Shown in pieces: positions 20,403 through 29,221 of a DNA stretch of 64,000 nt. A program made the position numbers and the translations under genes. The DNA is from Phyllobacteriaceae bacterium. GTDB lineage: Bacteria; Pseudomonadota; Alphaproteobacteria; Rhizobiales; Rhizobiaceae. Within the stretch, counting starts at the first letter, position 1. Every line of letters begins with the position of its first letter. The stretch covers positions 310,001 to 374,000 of the forward strand of contig JADJTR010000003.1 of the NCBI GenBank assembly GCA_016711085.1, read 5' to 3'. The notes beneath the pieces are model-generated. The model did not search any database and had not been told where the DNA came from. It saw only the letters and a program-made list of their open reading frames with translations.

Positions 20403-21521
20403 ATGCGCGTCGGCTGTCCGAAGGAAATCAAGAACCACGAATATCGCGTCGGCCTGACGCCGGGCGCGGTGCGCGAATATGTCGCCCACGGCCATCAGGT
20501 GCTGATGCAATCGGGCGCCGGTCTCGGCATCGGCGCCGACGATGGCGCCTATCAGGCCGCGGGCGCGAAAATCGCCAAAACGGCGGAGGACGTCTTCGCC
20601 CAATCCGACATGATCGTGAAGGTCAAGGAGCCGCAACCGAACGAGTGGGTTCAACTGCGCGACGGCCAGATCCTCTATACCTACCTGCACCTTGCGCCCG
20701 ATCCGGAACAGACGAAAGGCCTGATCGCTTCCGGCGTCACCGCGGTTGCCTACGAAACGGTCACTGACGAGCGCGGCGGCCTGCCGTTGCTGGCGCCGAT
20801 GTCGGAAGTCGCCGGCCGCCTCGCCATCCAGGCCGGCGCGACGGCGTTGCAGAAGGCCCATGGCGGCCGCGGCGTGCTGCTCGGCGGCGTGCCGGGCGTG
20901 TTGCCCGGCAAGGTGACCGTGCTCGGCGGCGGCGTCGTCGGCCTCAACGCGGCCAAGATGGCCGTAGGCCTCGGGGCTGACGTGACCATCATCGATCGCT
21001 CGATCCCGCGGCTCCGTCAACTCGACGACATTTTCAACGGCCGCGTCCACACCCGCTATTCGTCGATCGAAGCGGTCGAGGAGGAATGCTTCTCGGCCGA
21101 TTGCATCATCGGCGCCGTGCTGATCCCAGGTGCGGCGGCGCCGAAGCTGGTCAGCCGCGAGATGCTGTCCGGCATGAAAAAGGGCGCGGTGCTCGTCGAC
21201 GTCGCCATCGACCAGGGCGGCTGCTTCGAGACCAGCCACGCCACGACCCATGCGGACCCGACCTACGAGATCGACGGCGTCATCCACTATTGCGTCGCCA
21301 ACATGCCGGGCGCGGTGCCGGTCACTTCGGCCCATGCGCTGAACAACGCCACGCTGTTCCACGGTCTGCAACTCGCCGACAAGGGCCTGAAGGCGCTGGC
21401 CGACGATGCGCACCTGCGCAACGGCCTCAACGTCCACAAGGGCCGTGTCACCAACAAGGCGGTCGCCGAATCGCTCGGCTACGACATGATCGAGGCGCAG
21501 GCGGCGCTGAAGGCGGCCTGA
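20403..21521 (+). CDS. ald: Alanine dehydrogenase
   Basis: A 372-residue NAD-dependent enzyme that interconverts L-alanine and pyruvate plus ammonia. It starts MRVGCPKEIKNHEYRVGLTP, has the substrate-binding KVKEPQ segment, the Rossmann motif VTVLGGGVVGLNAA, and the DVAIDQGGCFETS and HYCVANMPGAVP motifs. The length matches the family. GGGAGAGAGCA lies upstream of the ATG. A strong terminator follows. Confidence 0.96.
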   Translation: MRVGCPKEIKNHEYRVGLTPGAVREYVAHGHQVLMQSGAGLGIGADDGAYQAAGAKIAKTAEDVFAQSDMIVKVKEPQPNEWVQLRDGQILYTYLHLAPDPEQTKGLIASGVTAVAYETVTDERGGLPLLAPMSEVAGRLAIQAGATALQKAHGGRGVLLGGVPGVLPGKVTVLGGGVVGLNAAKMAVGLGADVTIIDRSIPRLRQLDDIFNGRVHTRYSSIEAVEEECFSADCIIGAVLIPGAAAPKLVSREMLSGMKKGAVLVDVAIDQGGCFETSHATTHADPTYEIDGVIHYCVANMPGAVPVTSAHALNNATLFHGLQLADKGLKALADDAHLRNGLNVHKGRVTNKAVAESLGYDMIEAQAALKAA

Positions 21522-21542
21522 GTCCATTCCTCGAATGAAAAA

Positions 21543-21570
21543 CCCGCCGGCGAGAACCGGCGGGCTTTTT
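21543..21570. terminator. Bidirectional intrinsic terminator between ald and the ompA-like gene
   Basis: Arms CCCGCCGG and CCGGCGGG with a 6-base loop (CGAGAA) are followed by CTTTTTT on the plus strand and flanked by AAAAA on the other side. It can therefore terminate ald and the convergent OmpA gene. Confidence 0.9.
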
Positions 21571-21584
21571 TCATGGCGAAAACG

Positions 21585-22139
21585 TCAGCGCAGGAAATCA
21601 TCCACCCGGCGCAAGGTGACCCGGCGGTTGCGCCAGTTTTCTTCCGATGTTGGCACAAGCAGGTAATCCTCGCCGAAGCCGACGGTTTCCATCGCCGATG
21701 GCGGAATGCCGTAGTCGCGGGCCAGCAGGCGTTTCAGGGAACGGGCGCGGGCGTCCGACAGGCCATAATTATAGGTCCGCGAGCCGACGGCGTCGGTGTG
21801 GCCCTCGATCAGCACGACGGCGTCGGGACGACGGTTGAGCAGGCGCTCGAGCGCAAAGGCGATGGTTTCGACCTTGTCGTATTGCGAACCGGGTATCGCG
21901 GCGGAATCATAGGCGAAATTGATCGCCTGGATATCGATGGACGGCGCGGCGCGGCGCAGTTCCGGGCGACGCTTCAGCTCCTTGATGGTGACGCGTTCGT
22001 CCTCGTCCAGGCGGATGCGCGGCTTGGCCTGAAGCTGTTGTTCTATTCGGTTGGCTGATGGCATCTGCTGCGCCGTCGCGGGGACGGCGGCGTACAGGAA
22101 AGACGAAGCAAGGGCGGCGGCTATGGACTTGCGAAACAT
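21585..22139 (-). CDS. OmpA-family C-terminal-domain outer-membrane/periplasmic protein
   Basis: A 184-residue protein: signal peptide (residues about 1-22, cleavage near ATAQQ), a short charged linker, and an OmpA C-terminal peptidoglycan-binding domain (INFAYDSAAI, VLIEGHTDAVGS, NYGLSDARARSLKRLL, GFGEDYLLVPTSEENWRNRR). It should bind peptidoglycan non-covalently. ATG 22139 has GGAGAAAACG upstream. Confidence 0.88.
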   Translation of the reverse strand: MFRKSIAAALASSFLYAAVPATAQQMPSANRIEQQLQAKPRIRLDEDERVTIKELKRRPELRRAAPSIDIQAINFAYDSAAIPGSQYDKVETIAFALERLLNRRPDAVVLIEGHTDAVGSRTYNYGLSDARARSLKRLLARDYGIPPSAMETVGFGEDYLLVPTSEENWRNRRVTLRRVDDFLR

Positions 22140-22259
22140 CGTTTTCTCCACGGGTCGCGAACCGGCTTGCCGCGACCGTTGACGCATCATGTCCCTGCCC
22201 GCCTGAATTGAACATGAATGACGATGTTGGTTTTATGGCGAACCGGATGCGGCGGCGGC

Positions 22260-22812
22260 TCAATCCCAGGGCTCGACAAGCTCGGTGCGGGCGCCCACCG
22301 GGTGAAAGCCCAGTTTCTGGTAGAGCTGCAAGGCGCGCGGGTGATCGAGCGTGTTGGTCTGGATGTTCACCCATTTCGGCCGGTGCTCGAAGGCGGCGAA
22401 AATCGCTTCGGAGGCGAGAAACCGCCCCAGCCCCCGGCCGTGATAGCGCGGCATCAGGCCAAGGAGCGCGATGCCGACCGCTTCCGGCTTTGCCGACAGA
22501 TCGAGTTCGAAAAATCCGGCCGGCCCGCCGCCGACATGAAGCACCCAGAACTCGCGAGTTCCGCCGTCGATCAGCGCCCTGGAGCGACGCTTCGCCCATG
22601 CCGCGACGCACGAACCAGTGATGCGGTTTGCCTACCTGTTCATAGAGGAACGCGGCGAACGCTGGTGTCATCTCGGTTACGCGCAATAGCGCCGCCTTGA
22701 CGCCCATCGGCATCGGTTCGCGCCGCGCCGGGGGAGCCGACATCGCCAGATCGGTGATGTGCGCGGTCAAGGTGCGTTCCGGGCCCTTGGCCAGCGCCGG
22801 ACCGGAAGGCAT
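22260..22812 (-). CDS. GNAT family N-acetyltransferase (frameshifted; reads on from sseA)
   Basis: N-terminal segment LTAHITDLAMSAPP to PHHWFVRRGMGEASLQ, then in another frame ALIDGGTREFWVLHVGGGPAGFFELDL, followed by the acetyl-CoA motif GRGLGRFL and NTLDHPRALQLYQKLGF. One extra base near 22577 (a CCC run on the plus strand) splits the gene. The N-terminal part shares an uninterrupted frame with sseA. ATG 22812 is the likeliest separate start, but a real sulfurtransferase-acetyltransferase fusion is possible. The substrate is unknown. It is the last gene of the cysK operon. Confidence 0.75.
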
Positions 22813-23652
22813 GCCGAGCGCGACAGGTGTGTCGCCCGGTTTGCCCCATTCGGCCCATGAGCCGTCGTAAAGCGCATTGTCGTCGTGGCCGATCGAAGCA
22901 AGCGCCAGGCTCAGCATCGCCGCCGTGACGCCGGACCCGCAGGAGGTGACGATCGGCCGCGAAAAATCCACACCCGATGCTTCAAACAATGCCTTTATTT
23001 CACTGTTACTGCACAGTTTTCCATTGTTGACGAAGGCTGACGCCGGAATCGAATGCGCGCCGGGCATATGGCCGGAGCGCAGCCCCGGACGCGGTTCCGC
23101 CTCCAGGCCGGCGAAGCGTCCGGCGGGGCGCGCATCGGCGATTTGCGCCGAGCCATCGGCGGCAATGGCGCGCATGCGCGCGATATCGACGACGCCCTTG
23201 GCGTCAAATCCGGGTTTGAAGGCGCGCGGAACGGGCGAGGACGGCTCGGCGGTTACCGGCAAACCGGCGGCGACCCACGCCGGCAGGCCGCCGTCGAGGA
23301 CGAAGACGTTCTTCGCGCCCATGAGGCGGAAGGTCCACCAACCACGTGGCGCCGAAAACACCCCTGCCCCGTCATGGACGACGATCGTATCGGTCTCGGC
23401 GATCCCGTGCGCGCCGGCCCAGGCGGCGAATGTTTCCGGCGACGGCAGCATGTGCGGCAGGTCGACGGACGTATCGGCGACGGAATCGATGTCGAGAAAC
23501 ACCGCGCCGGGAATGTGCCCGGTTGCGTATTCGGCCCTGGCGTCGCGGTTCATCGCCGGCAGGTACCAGGAGGCGTCGACGACCGAAACGCCGGGTTTGC
23601 CGAGGCGTTCGCCGAGCCATTGCGGGGAGACGACATAGGGGCTTTCGGCCAT
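22813..23652 (-). CDS. sseA: 3-mercaptopyruvate sulfurtransferase (tandem rhodanese)
   Basis: Two rhodanese domains over about 280 residues: SPQWLGERLGKPGVSVVDASWYLP begins the first, and the second carries the catalytic Cys238 in SCGSGVTA, the loop typical of mercaptopyruvate sulfurtransferase rather than thiosulfate rhodanese. It transfers sulfur from 3-mercaptopyruvate to thiols or cyanide. ATG 23652 has GGAG 5 bases upstream; ATG 23670/23667 overlaps the preceding GFA stop and is an alternative. There is no stop codon where SseA normally ends (after DTPVALG), so the frame continues into the acetyltransferase. The end given is functional, not a stop codon. Confidence 0.88.
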
Positions 23653-23666
23653 GGACTCCGATCTCA

Positions 23667-24140
23667 TCATTCCACCCGGCTGCCGGTGCGCGTGTGCCAA
23701 TCGTCGATTGATTCGTCGGGGTATTCGCCGTGGAGGCGGTCGCCCGGACCGGCCGCGACGTCGACCCAATCCGCCTTGAAATCGAGCATGAGGTGTGTCG
23801 TCTCCGTCGCTTTCGGCAAGTCGCTGTCGATGGCCGAAGCGTGCGGATGCACCAGATTTGGCCAGCGGGCGTCGAACAGCCACAGATGCGAACCGCATAA
23901 ACGGCAGAAATGGCGCTCGGCCTGGCTGACGCCGCCGTCCATTCGCGCGTGGTAGATGGCGGTGTTGCCGCGCCCCTCGACGACCAGCGTCGCCGCGTCG
24001 GCGCCGAGGTTTATGGCGTAGCCGCCGCTCCCTTGCGTCTTGCGGCAGATCGAGCAGTAGCAGCGCTGATAGGGGACTGGCGTGTTTGACTCGACCGAAA
24101 AGCGCACCGCGCCGCAATGGCAGGACCCGTTGAGTTTCAT
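23667..24140 (-). CDS. GFA-family (CENP-V/GFA domain) zinc protein
   Basis: A 157-residue protein with the zinc-binding cysteine pattern GSCHCGAVRF, CYCSICRKTQGSGGY and FCRLCGSHLW. It belongs to the glutathione-dependent formaldehyde-activating-like family; most members have no proven enzymatic role, and the formaldehyde activity of the founding member is debated. Its start overlaps the alaX stop (ATGA at 24140-24137), and its stop overlaps a possible sseA start (ATGATGA), so it is translationally coupled in the operon. Confidence 0.88.
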   Translation of the reverse strand: MKLNGSCHCGAVRFSVESNTPVPYQRCYCSICRKTQGSGGYAINLGADAATLVVEGRGNTAIYHARMDGGVSQAERHFCRLCGSHLWLFDARWPNLVHPHASAIDSDLPKATETTHLMLDFKADWVDVAAGPGDRLHGEYPDESIDDWHTRTGSRVE

Positions 24141-24874
24141 GATGCCGGCATTTCCCCGAAGCGGATGCGGAAACGCCGGTTCTCCCGACCCTTCTTCTCG
24201 ATCTTGCCGATATGGACGGCGCCGACTTCGCCGGTTCTGATCACATGCGTGCCGCCGCAGGGCTGACTGTCGACCGATTCGTTCTCGCCGATGCAGACAA
24301 GACGGATGCGTTCCGCGCCGGTCGGCGGGCGAACGTTCTTCGATTTCACCAGACCGGGATTGGCAGCGAGATCGGCTTGCGTGATCCAGCGCGTGTAAAC
24401 CGGGTGATCGGCCGCGACCAACGCCATGATGTCGGCGGTCACGCGCTCCTTGGTGTAGGCCGGGTCCGGGATGTCGAGATCGACGCGGCTGTCCTCGACG
24501 CCGACGGAAGCGCCGGTGATCGGAAACGGGCAGATCACCGAGAGCAGATGGCAGGCGGTATGCATGCGCATCAGCGCATAGCGGCGCGGCCAGTCGATTT
24601 CGAGCCCCAGCGTTTCGCCAATGTCCGGGCGCGGCGCGCCATCGGCCAGCAGATGAACGATATCGTCCTTGGTCGCGCCGGTGATCGCGCCGGTCACCGC
24701 GATTGTCGAGCCATCGCTGCGACGAAGCACACCGGTATCGCCCGGCTGGCCGCCCGATGTGGCGTAAAACACCGTGCGGTCGAGGATCAGGCCGCCTTCG
24801 TCGGTGAATCCGAGCACTCGAGCTTCGGCGACACGCAAATAAGCGTCATCGCGGAACAGGGCTTCGATGGTCAT
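24137..24874 (-). CDS. alaX: Alanyl-tRNA editing protein AlaX (Ser/Gly-tRNA(Ala) deacylase)
   Basis: A 245-residue stand-alone editing domain homologous to the AlaRS C-half. It has FYATSGGQPGDTG, the zinc motif HTACHLL (HxxxH) and the second metal site CGGTHV. It hydrolyses serine (or glycine) mischarged onto tRNA-Ala in the cytoplasm. ATG 24874 overlaps the cysK stop as ATGA. The pairing with cysK is common in alphaproteobacteria and fits a link between serine/cysteine supply and mischarging, though that link is inferred. Confidence 0.9.
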   Translation of the reverse strand: MTIEALFRDDAYLRVAEARVLGFTDEGGLILDRTVFYATSGGQPGDTGVLRRSDGSTIAVTGAITGATKDDIVHLLADGAPRPDIGETLGLEIDWPRRYALMRMHTACHLLSVICPFPITGASVGVEDSRVDLDIPDPAYTKERVTADIMALVAADHPVYTRWITQADLAANPGLVKSKNVRPPTGAERIRLVCIGENESVDSQPCGGTHVIRTGEVGAVHIGKIEKKGRENRRFRIRFGEMPAS

Positions 24875-25908
24875 GTCTCGACCTTTTCGAACGGGATTTC
24901 GATGGTGCTTTTCGTCTCCATCCAGGCGGGCGCCGGCAGGTTTTTCCCGCGCAGGAAGTCCGGATTGAACAGTTTCGACTGATAACGCGAACCGAGGTCG
25001 CAAAGCATGGTGACGATGGTGTGGCCCGGCCCAAGCTCTTTCGCCAAGGCCATGGCGCCGGCGATATTGACGCCGGTGGAGCCGCCAAGGCACATCCCCT
25101 CCTCCTCGACGAGATCGAAGACAATCTTCAAAGCCTCGTCATCGCCGATGCGGAAGGAAAAGTCGGGCCTGAAATCAGCGAGATTGGCGGTGATACGGCC
25201 CTGGCCGATGCCTTCGGTGATCGACGAACCTTCCGATTTCCATTCGCCGGTGGTGTAATAGGCGTGCAGCGCCGCGCCAAAAGGATCGGCGAGCGCGATT
25301 TTCACCGATGGTTTGCGGGCGCGCAGTCCTTGCGCCACGCCGGCTAGCGTGCCGCCGGTGCCGACGGCGGAAACGAAGCCGTCGACCCGGCCATGCGTCT
25401 GGTCGAAAATCTCCTGCGCCGTCGTCACGGCGTGGCCGTCGCGATTGGCGACATTGTCGAACTGGTTGGCCCAGATCGCGCCATTCGGTTCGGTCTTCGC
25501 CAACTGCCCGGCGAGGCGTCCGGACAATTTTACGTAATTGTCGGGGTTTTTGTGCAGGACGGCCGGAACCTCGATCAGCTCGGCGCCGAGCATGCGCAGC
25601 ACGTCCTTCTTTTCCTGGCTCTGCGTTTCGGGAATGACGATGACGGTGCGATAGCCGAGCGCACGCGCCACGACGGTCAGGCCGATGCCGGTGTTTCCCG
25701 CCGTGCCTTCGACAATCGTGCCGCCCGGCTGCAGCAGCCCCTTTTTCTCGGCGTCGCGGATGATGAACAGGCCGGCGCGATCCTTGACCGACTGTCCGGG
25801 GTTCATGAATTCGGCCTTGCCGAGGATTTCACAACCGGTCATTTCGGATGCGCGCTTCAGGCGGATCATCGGCGTATCGCCGATGGCGTCGATGACGGTG
25901 CCGTACAT
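24871..25908 (-). CDS. cysK: Cysteine synthase A (O-acetylserine sulfhydrylase)
   Basis: A 345-residue PLP enzyme making cysteine from O-acetylserine and sulfide. The PLP lysine lies at about residue 42 (NPGQSVKDRAG). The substrate loop is EGTAGNTGIGL and the phosphate-binding loop is GTGGTLAGV. ATG 25908 has GAGGA upstream. It is the first gene of the minus-strand operon cysK-alaX-GFA-sseA-GNAT. A C-terminal extension of about 30 residues beyond the minimal fold (NPDFLRGKNLPAPAW) is seen in many alphaproteobacterial CysK proteins. Confidence 0.94.
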   Translation of the reverse strand: MYGTVIDAIGDTPMIRLKRASEMTGCEILGKAEFMNPGQSVKDRAGLFIIRDAEKKGLLQPGGTIVEGTAGNTGIGLTVVARALGYRTVIVIPETQSQEKKDVLRMLGAELIEVPAVLHKNPDNYVKLSGRLAGQLAKTEPNGAIWANQFDNVANRDGHAVTTAQEIFDQTHGRVDGFVSAVGTGGTLAGVAQGLRARKPSVKIALADPFGAALHAYYTTGEWKSEGSSITEGIGQGRITANLADFRPDFSFRIGDDEALKIVFDLVEEEGMCLGGSTGVNIAGAMALAKELGPGHTIVTMLCDLGSRYQSKLFNPDFLRGKNLPAPAWMETKSTIEIPFEKVET

Positions 25909-26055
25909 GGGGAGTCCTCGTTTCCCGGCGAAACTAGAAAGGCGGCGCGGGCGTGGCAAGCGCGCATTGAGGTTTTCGACGCCGGTTTCCGCCAGCGGAT
26001 TGCGCAAAGTGGCAAAGCCACTTAATCCTGCCGGCAATTCAGGGAGGGCACGACG

Positions 26056-27018
26056 ATGCGCAAATTCATGTGGGGCATGATCATCGCCGTGACCGTCGCC
26101 GGATTGGCTTTCGTAATGGGACCGAGAACGCCGGTGGACACCACAATCACCTTTGACGCCAATGCGATCGGATCAGATCCCGAAGCCTATCTTGCGGCCG
26201 CCGAAGCGAATGTCGCCGGCATCCGCGAAAACCTGCACAAGGAAATCGTCTGGGCATTCCCGCAATCGAAGGCAAAAACGCCATTCGCCGTGGTTTACAT
26301 CCATGGCTTCTAGGCCTCGAAGCAGGAAGTGAGGCCGTTGCCGGACAAGGTCGCGGCGGCGCTCGGCGCCAATCTCTTTTTCACCCGGCTGACCGGCCAC
26401 GGCCAGGACGGACCGGCGATGGCGACGGCAAGCGTCAATGCCTGGGTCAACGATCTCGCCGAAGCGCTCGCCATCGGGCGGACGATCGGCGAAAAAATCA
26501 TCGTTATCTCGACCTCGACCGGCGGATCCCTGGTCACCTGGGCGGCGACGCAGCAAGGCGTTTTCGACGGCGTTTCGCATGCCGTGTTCATTTCGCCCAA
26601 TTACGGCATCCAGGCTGCGGGCTCGTTCATCCTGACCATGCCGTGGGGCGCAAAGATCGCCCCGCTGGTCGCCGGCAAGGAACGGTCGTTCGAGCCGCAG
26701 AACGAGGCGCACGGCAAATTCTGGACGACGCGCTACCCTGTGGAGGCGCTGCTGCCGATGGCCGAAATCACGCGGCTCGCCGCCATCCAGCCGGTCGAAA
26801 AAGCGACCGTTCCGGCGCTTTTCGTCTTCTCCGACAAGGACAAGGTGGTGCGCCCGGATTTGACGCGGTTGATCGAAGCGCGTTGGGGCGGGCCGCACGG
26901 GCTCGTCACGGTCGACAAAAGCGGCGATCCTTACGAACATGTCATCGCCGGCGATGCGCTTTCTCCCGAAACGACCGACCTGCTGGCGGAAAAAATCGTC
27001 ACCTGGATCAAGGGCTGA
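26056..27018 (+). CDS. Exported alpha/beta hydrolase, interrupted by an in-frame TAG
   Basis: One frame of 320 residues with a single internal TAG at 26311-26313. It starts with a membrane anchor or signal (residues about 5-22), then VVYIHGF just before the stop. After the stop, in the same frame, come SKQEVRPLPDKVAAALGANLFFTRLTGHG, the nucleophile elbow STSTGG, an acid-bearing FVFSDKDKVV and His in YEHVIAG. The expected codon at the stop is probably Ser (HGFSASKQE). The substrate is unknown. A real pseudogene cannot be excluded, but the rest is intact. Confidence 0.75.
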
Positions 27019-27044
27019 AAAAAAAGCAGCGGCCCGAAGGCCGC
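27014..27044 (-). terminator. Intrinsic terminator of the fccAB operon
   Basis: On the minus strand GCGGCC-TTCG-GGCCGC is followed by TGC and a run of eight or more T residues. This is a textbook hairpin plus U-tract, placed 24 bp after the fccB stop. It overlaps the 3' end of the convergent hydrolase gene. Confidence 0.92.
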
Positions 27045-27067
27045 CGCCGGATCACATATCGTCCGTT

Positions 27068-28339
27068 TCAGCCGAAAATATCGGCCGTGATGCCGGAATA
27101 CCAACCGATCGATTCCTCGAATGTCGCCTTGCGGGTGGCGGCGTCCTCGTCGGGCTTCGACAGGCAGTCGGTCACCATGGTGATCTTTCCTTCCTTCGGC
27201 TCGTATTGGGCGCCGACCTTCACGCCGTCGTCCGTCTCGATCAGGCTCCAGCAGGTGTTGGCGTATTTGGCCGGGAAGGTCTTCGAGCCGGTCAGTTCGC
27301 CGCGGATCGACATGGCGGCGACCTTGGCCTGGCTGTTGGCCGAGAAACCCGATTTCGGCATGTCGCCGGCAATCGACGAGTCGCCGACAACGTAGATATT
27401 GGCGTCGGTGGCCGACTTCATCGACATGGCGTCGATCGGGCAGAAGCCCTTGTCGTTGGTCAGGCCCGCCGCGGCTGCGATGGCGCCGGCTTTCTGCGCC
27501 GGGATGATGTTGAGCAGCGCGCCCTCGAAGGTGTCGAGATCGCACTCCACCTTGCCCGCTGCGACATCCACCGACTTGATGCCGCCATGCAGCGTCGGGG
27601 CCAGCCATTCGACCATGCCGGGATAGTATTTTTCCCAGCCGGCGGTGAACAGGCCCTGCTTGGAGAACTTCTCCTTCGGGTCGATGATGATGATCTTTGA
27701 TTTGGCGAAGCCCTTGGCTTTCAGCACATGGGCAAACATCGAGATGCGCTCGTACGGGCCGGGCGGGCAGCGATAGGGGTTCGGCGGCGCGATCATGACG
27801 ATGTTCTGGCCGTCGGTGAGCGCATCGAGTTTCTGCTTGAGCAGGGTCGTCTGCGGACCCGCCTTCCATGCGTGCGGTGCGATTTCGGCCGCGTCCTTCG
27901 AGTAGCCGGGAACCGAATCGTAGATCAGGTCGATGCCCGGCGCCATGACGAGACGGTCATAGGGCACCACCGAACCGTCGGCGAGCTTGACCTCTTTCTT
28001 GTCGCGGTCGACCGCGTCGGCCATCTGGTTGACGACCTTGACGCCGGCGCCGGCGACCTTGTCGTAGCCGTGGGTGATCGATTCCAGCGTGCGGAAGCCG
28101 CCGAGATGCAGGTTGGAGAAGAAACAGGTGGTGTAGGACTTGTTGGCCTCGATCAGCGTGACGTCGATCGCGCCTTCCGAATCCTTGGCGATGTAGCGAG
28201 CCGCAGTGCCGCCGCCCGGCCCGCCGCCGATGACCACGACGCGCGGTTTAGCTTGGGCGCGCAGCACCGTGGGCACGGCCAGCACACCGGCGCCGGCGCC
28301 GAGCATTGTCGTGAAATTGCGCCTGTTCAGTTTAGTCAT
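27068..28339 (-). CDS. fccB: Flavocytochrome c sulfide dehydrogenase, flavoprotein subunit
   Basis: A 423-residue protein with a twin-arginine leader (NRRNFTTMLGAGAG, cleavage near LRAQA), an FAD Rossmann motif VVVIGGGPGGGTAARYI, cysteines in YRCPPGPYERISM and GFCPIDAMSM positioned like the redox-active pair of FccB, GDSSIAGDMPKSG, and the C-terminal flavocytochrome c sulfide dehydrogenase domain. It oxidises sulfide to sulfur or polysulfide in the periplasm and passes electrons to FccA. The cytochrome gene lies 39 bp upstream in the same operon. GGGAGG precedes the ATG. Confidence 0.93.
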   Translation of the reverse strand: MTKLNRRNFTTMLGAGAGVLAVPTVLRAQAKPRVVVIGGGPGGGTAARYIAKDSEGAIDVTLIEANKSYTTCFFSNLHLGGFRTLESITHGYDKVAGAGVKVVNQMADAVDRDKKEVKLADGSVVPYDRLVMAPGIDLIYDSVPGYSKDAAEIAPHAWKAGPQTTLLKQKLDALTDGQNIVMIAPPNPYRCPPGPYERISMFAHVLKAKGFAKSKIIIIDPKEKFSKQGLFTAGWEKYYPGMVEWLAPTLHGGIKSVDVAAGKVECDLDTFEGALLNIIPAQKAGAIAAAAGLTNDKGFCPIDAMSMKSATDANIYVVGDSSIAGDMPKSGFSANSQAKVAAMSIRGELTGSKTFPAKYANTCWSLIETDDGVKVGAQYEPKEGKITMVTDCLSKPDEDAATRKATFEESIGWYSGITADIFG

Positions 28340-28378
28340 TTCGCATTCCTCCCTTGCGATTGGCCGAAAAAGTCCTGT

Positions 28379-29071
28379 TCATTCCAGCGAGGCGAAAAAG
28401 GCCGCGAGCGCTGCAAATTCCGGATCGCCGAGATTGCCGGTCACCATGTTCATGACCGGATGCTCGCGATGCTTGGTCTTGTATTCGCACAACGCCTTGA
28501 CGAAGACTTCGCGCGGCAGGCCGGTAATCGCCGGAATGCCGTCGGCATGACCGCTTTCCTGATGGCAGGTAACGCACTCGCCGGCGAGATACTCGCCGTA
28601 ATCCTTGTCGGCGGCCAGCCCGGCGGCGGTTTTCGCCGTTGCGGCGCAGGGACCGGCGGCAGCGGCGGCATCGAGCGAGCGCGCCTGCGAGAAGCTTTCC
28701 ATATAGGCGATGATCAGCTTGCGCTTTTCGGGTTCGGGAACGCCGCGAAACGGCATGCGCGTGCCTTTGACGAAGTCCTGCGGCTTGGCGAGGAACGCAT
28801 CGAGCGTTTCGGCGGTCCAGACCAACCCGCCCTCGCCCGCCGTGGTCATCCCCTTGGAAAAGTGGAAACCCTCGATCGAGCCGGCCTTGCGGCCGATGAC
28901 CCCGTTCAGTTGCGGGCCGGAGATATGGATCGCGTCGTCGCCAATGCGATGGCACGACTGGCATACCATGAATGCGTCCTTGCCTTCATCGGCGGAAACG
29001 GGATTGACGGAAAACGGCAGAATGGCGACGGCAACCGCCAACAATCGCGATCCGCCAGCGATCGAAACCAT
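28379..29071 (-). CDS. fccA: Flavocytochrome c sulfide dehydrogenase, diheme cytochrome c subunit
   Basis: A 230-residue protein with a Sec signal (cleavage near VSADE) and two CxxCH heme sites (CQSCH and CVTCH), each followed by a candidate Met ligand (GTRMPFRG and HPVMNMV). This matches the diheme FccA subunit that takes electrons from FccB and hands them to the respiratory or photosynthetic chain. ATG 29071 has GGGAGGAG just upstream; an in-frame extension to 29164 would precede the signal peptide. Confidence 0.9.
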   Translation of the reverse strand: MVSIAGGSRLLAVAVAILPFSVNPVSADEGKDAFMVCQSCHRIGDDAIHISGPQLNGVIGRKAGSIEGFHFSKGMTTAGEGGLVWTAETLDAFLAKPQDFVKGTRMPFRGVPEPEKRKLIIAYMESFSQARSLDAAAAAGPCAATAKTAAGLAADKDYGEYLAGECVTCHQESGHADGIPAITGLPREVFVKALCEYKTKHREHPVMNMVTGNLGDPEFAALAAFFASLE

Positions 29072-29203
29072 GCACTCCTCCCTCGGACATACGCTTTTGC
29101 GCTTCATGTCCTGCGCCATTTCGGCATTGAAGGTGACGCTATCGGCAAAGAAAATGTCGTTCAATAGACAAATGCGAATGTTAAGAACTGTGGCGGGTGC
29201 GAC

Positions 29204-29218
29204 ATTTTGGCAAAATGC
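29204..29218. promoter_or_regulatory. Perfect dyad upstream of fccAB
   Basis: CATTTTG-G-CAAAATG, a perfect 7-bp dyad with a single-base centre, lies 133 bp upstream of fccA and 4 bp outside the stop of the MFS gene. It may be an operator for fccAB or part of a termination signal for the MFS gene. No regulator gene is adjacent. Confidence 0.35.
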
Positions 29219-29221
29219 GCC

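Noticed and set aside
26311..26313. TAG as pyrrolysine or another recoded codon in the hydrolase
   Set aside because: A single isolated stop, with other stop-type lesions using TAA and no pyl genes in view. A Ser codon error is simpler.
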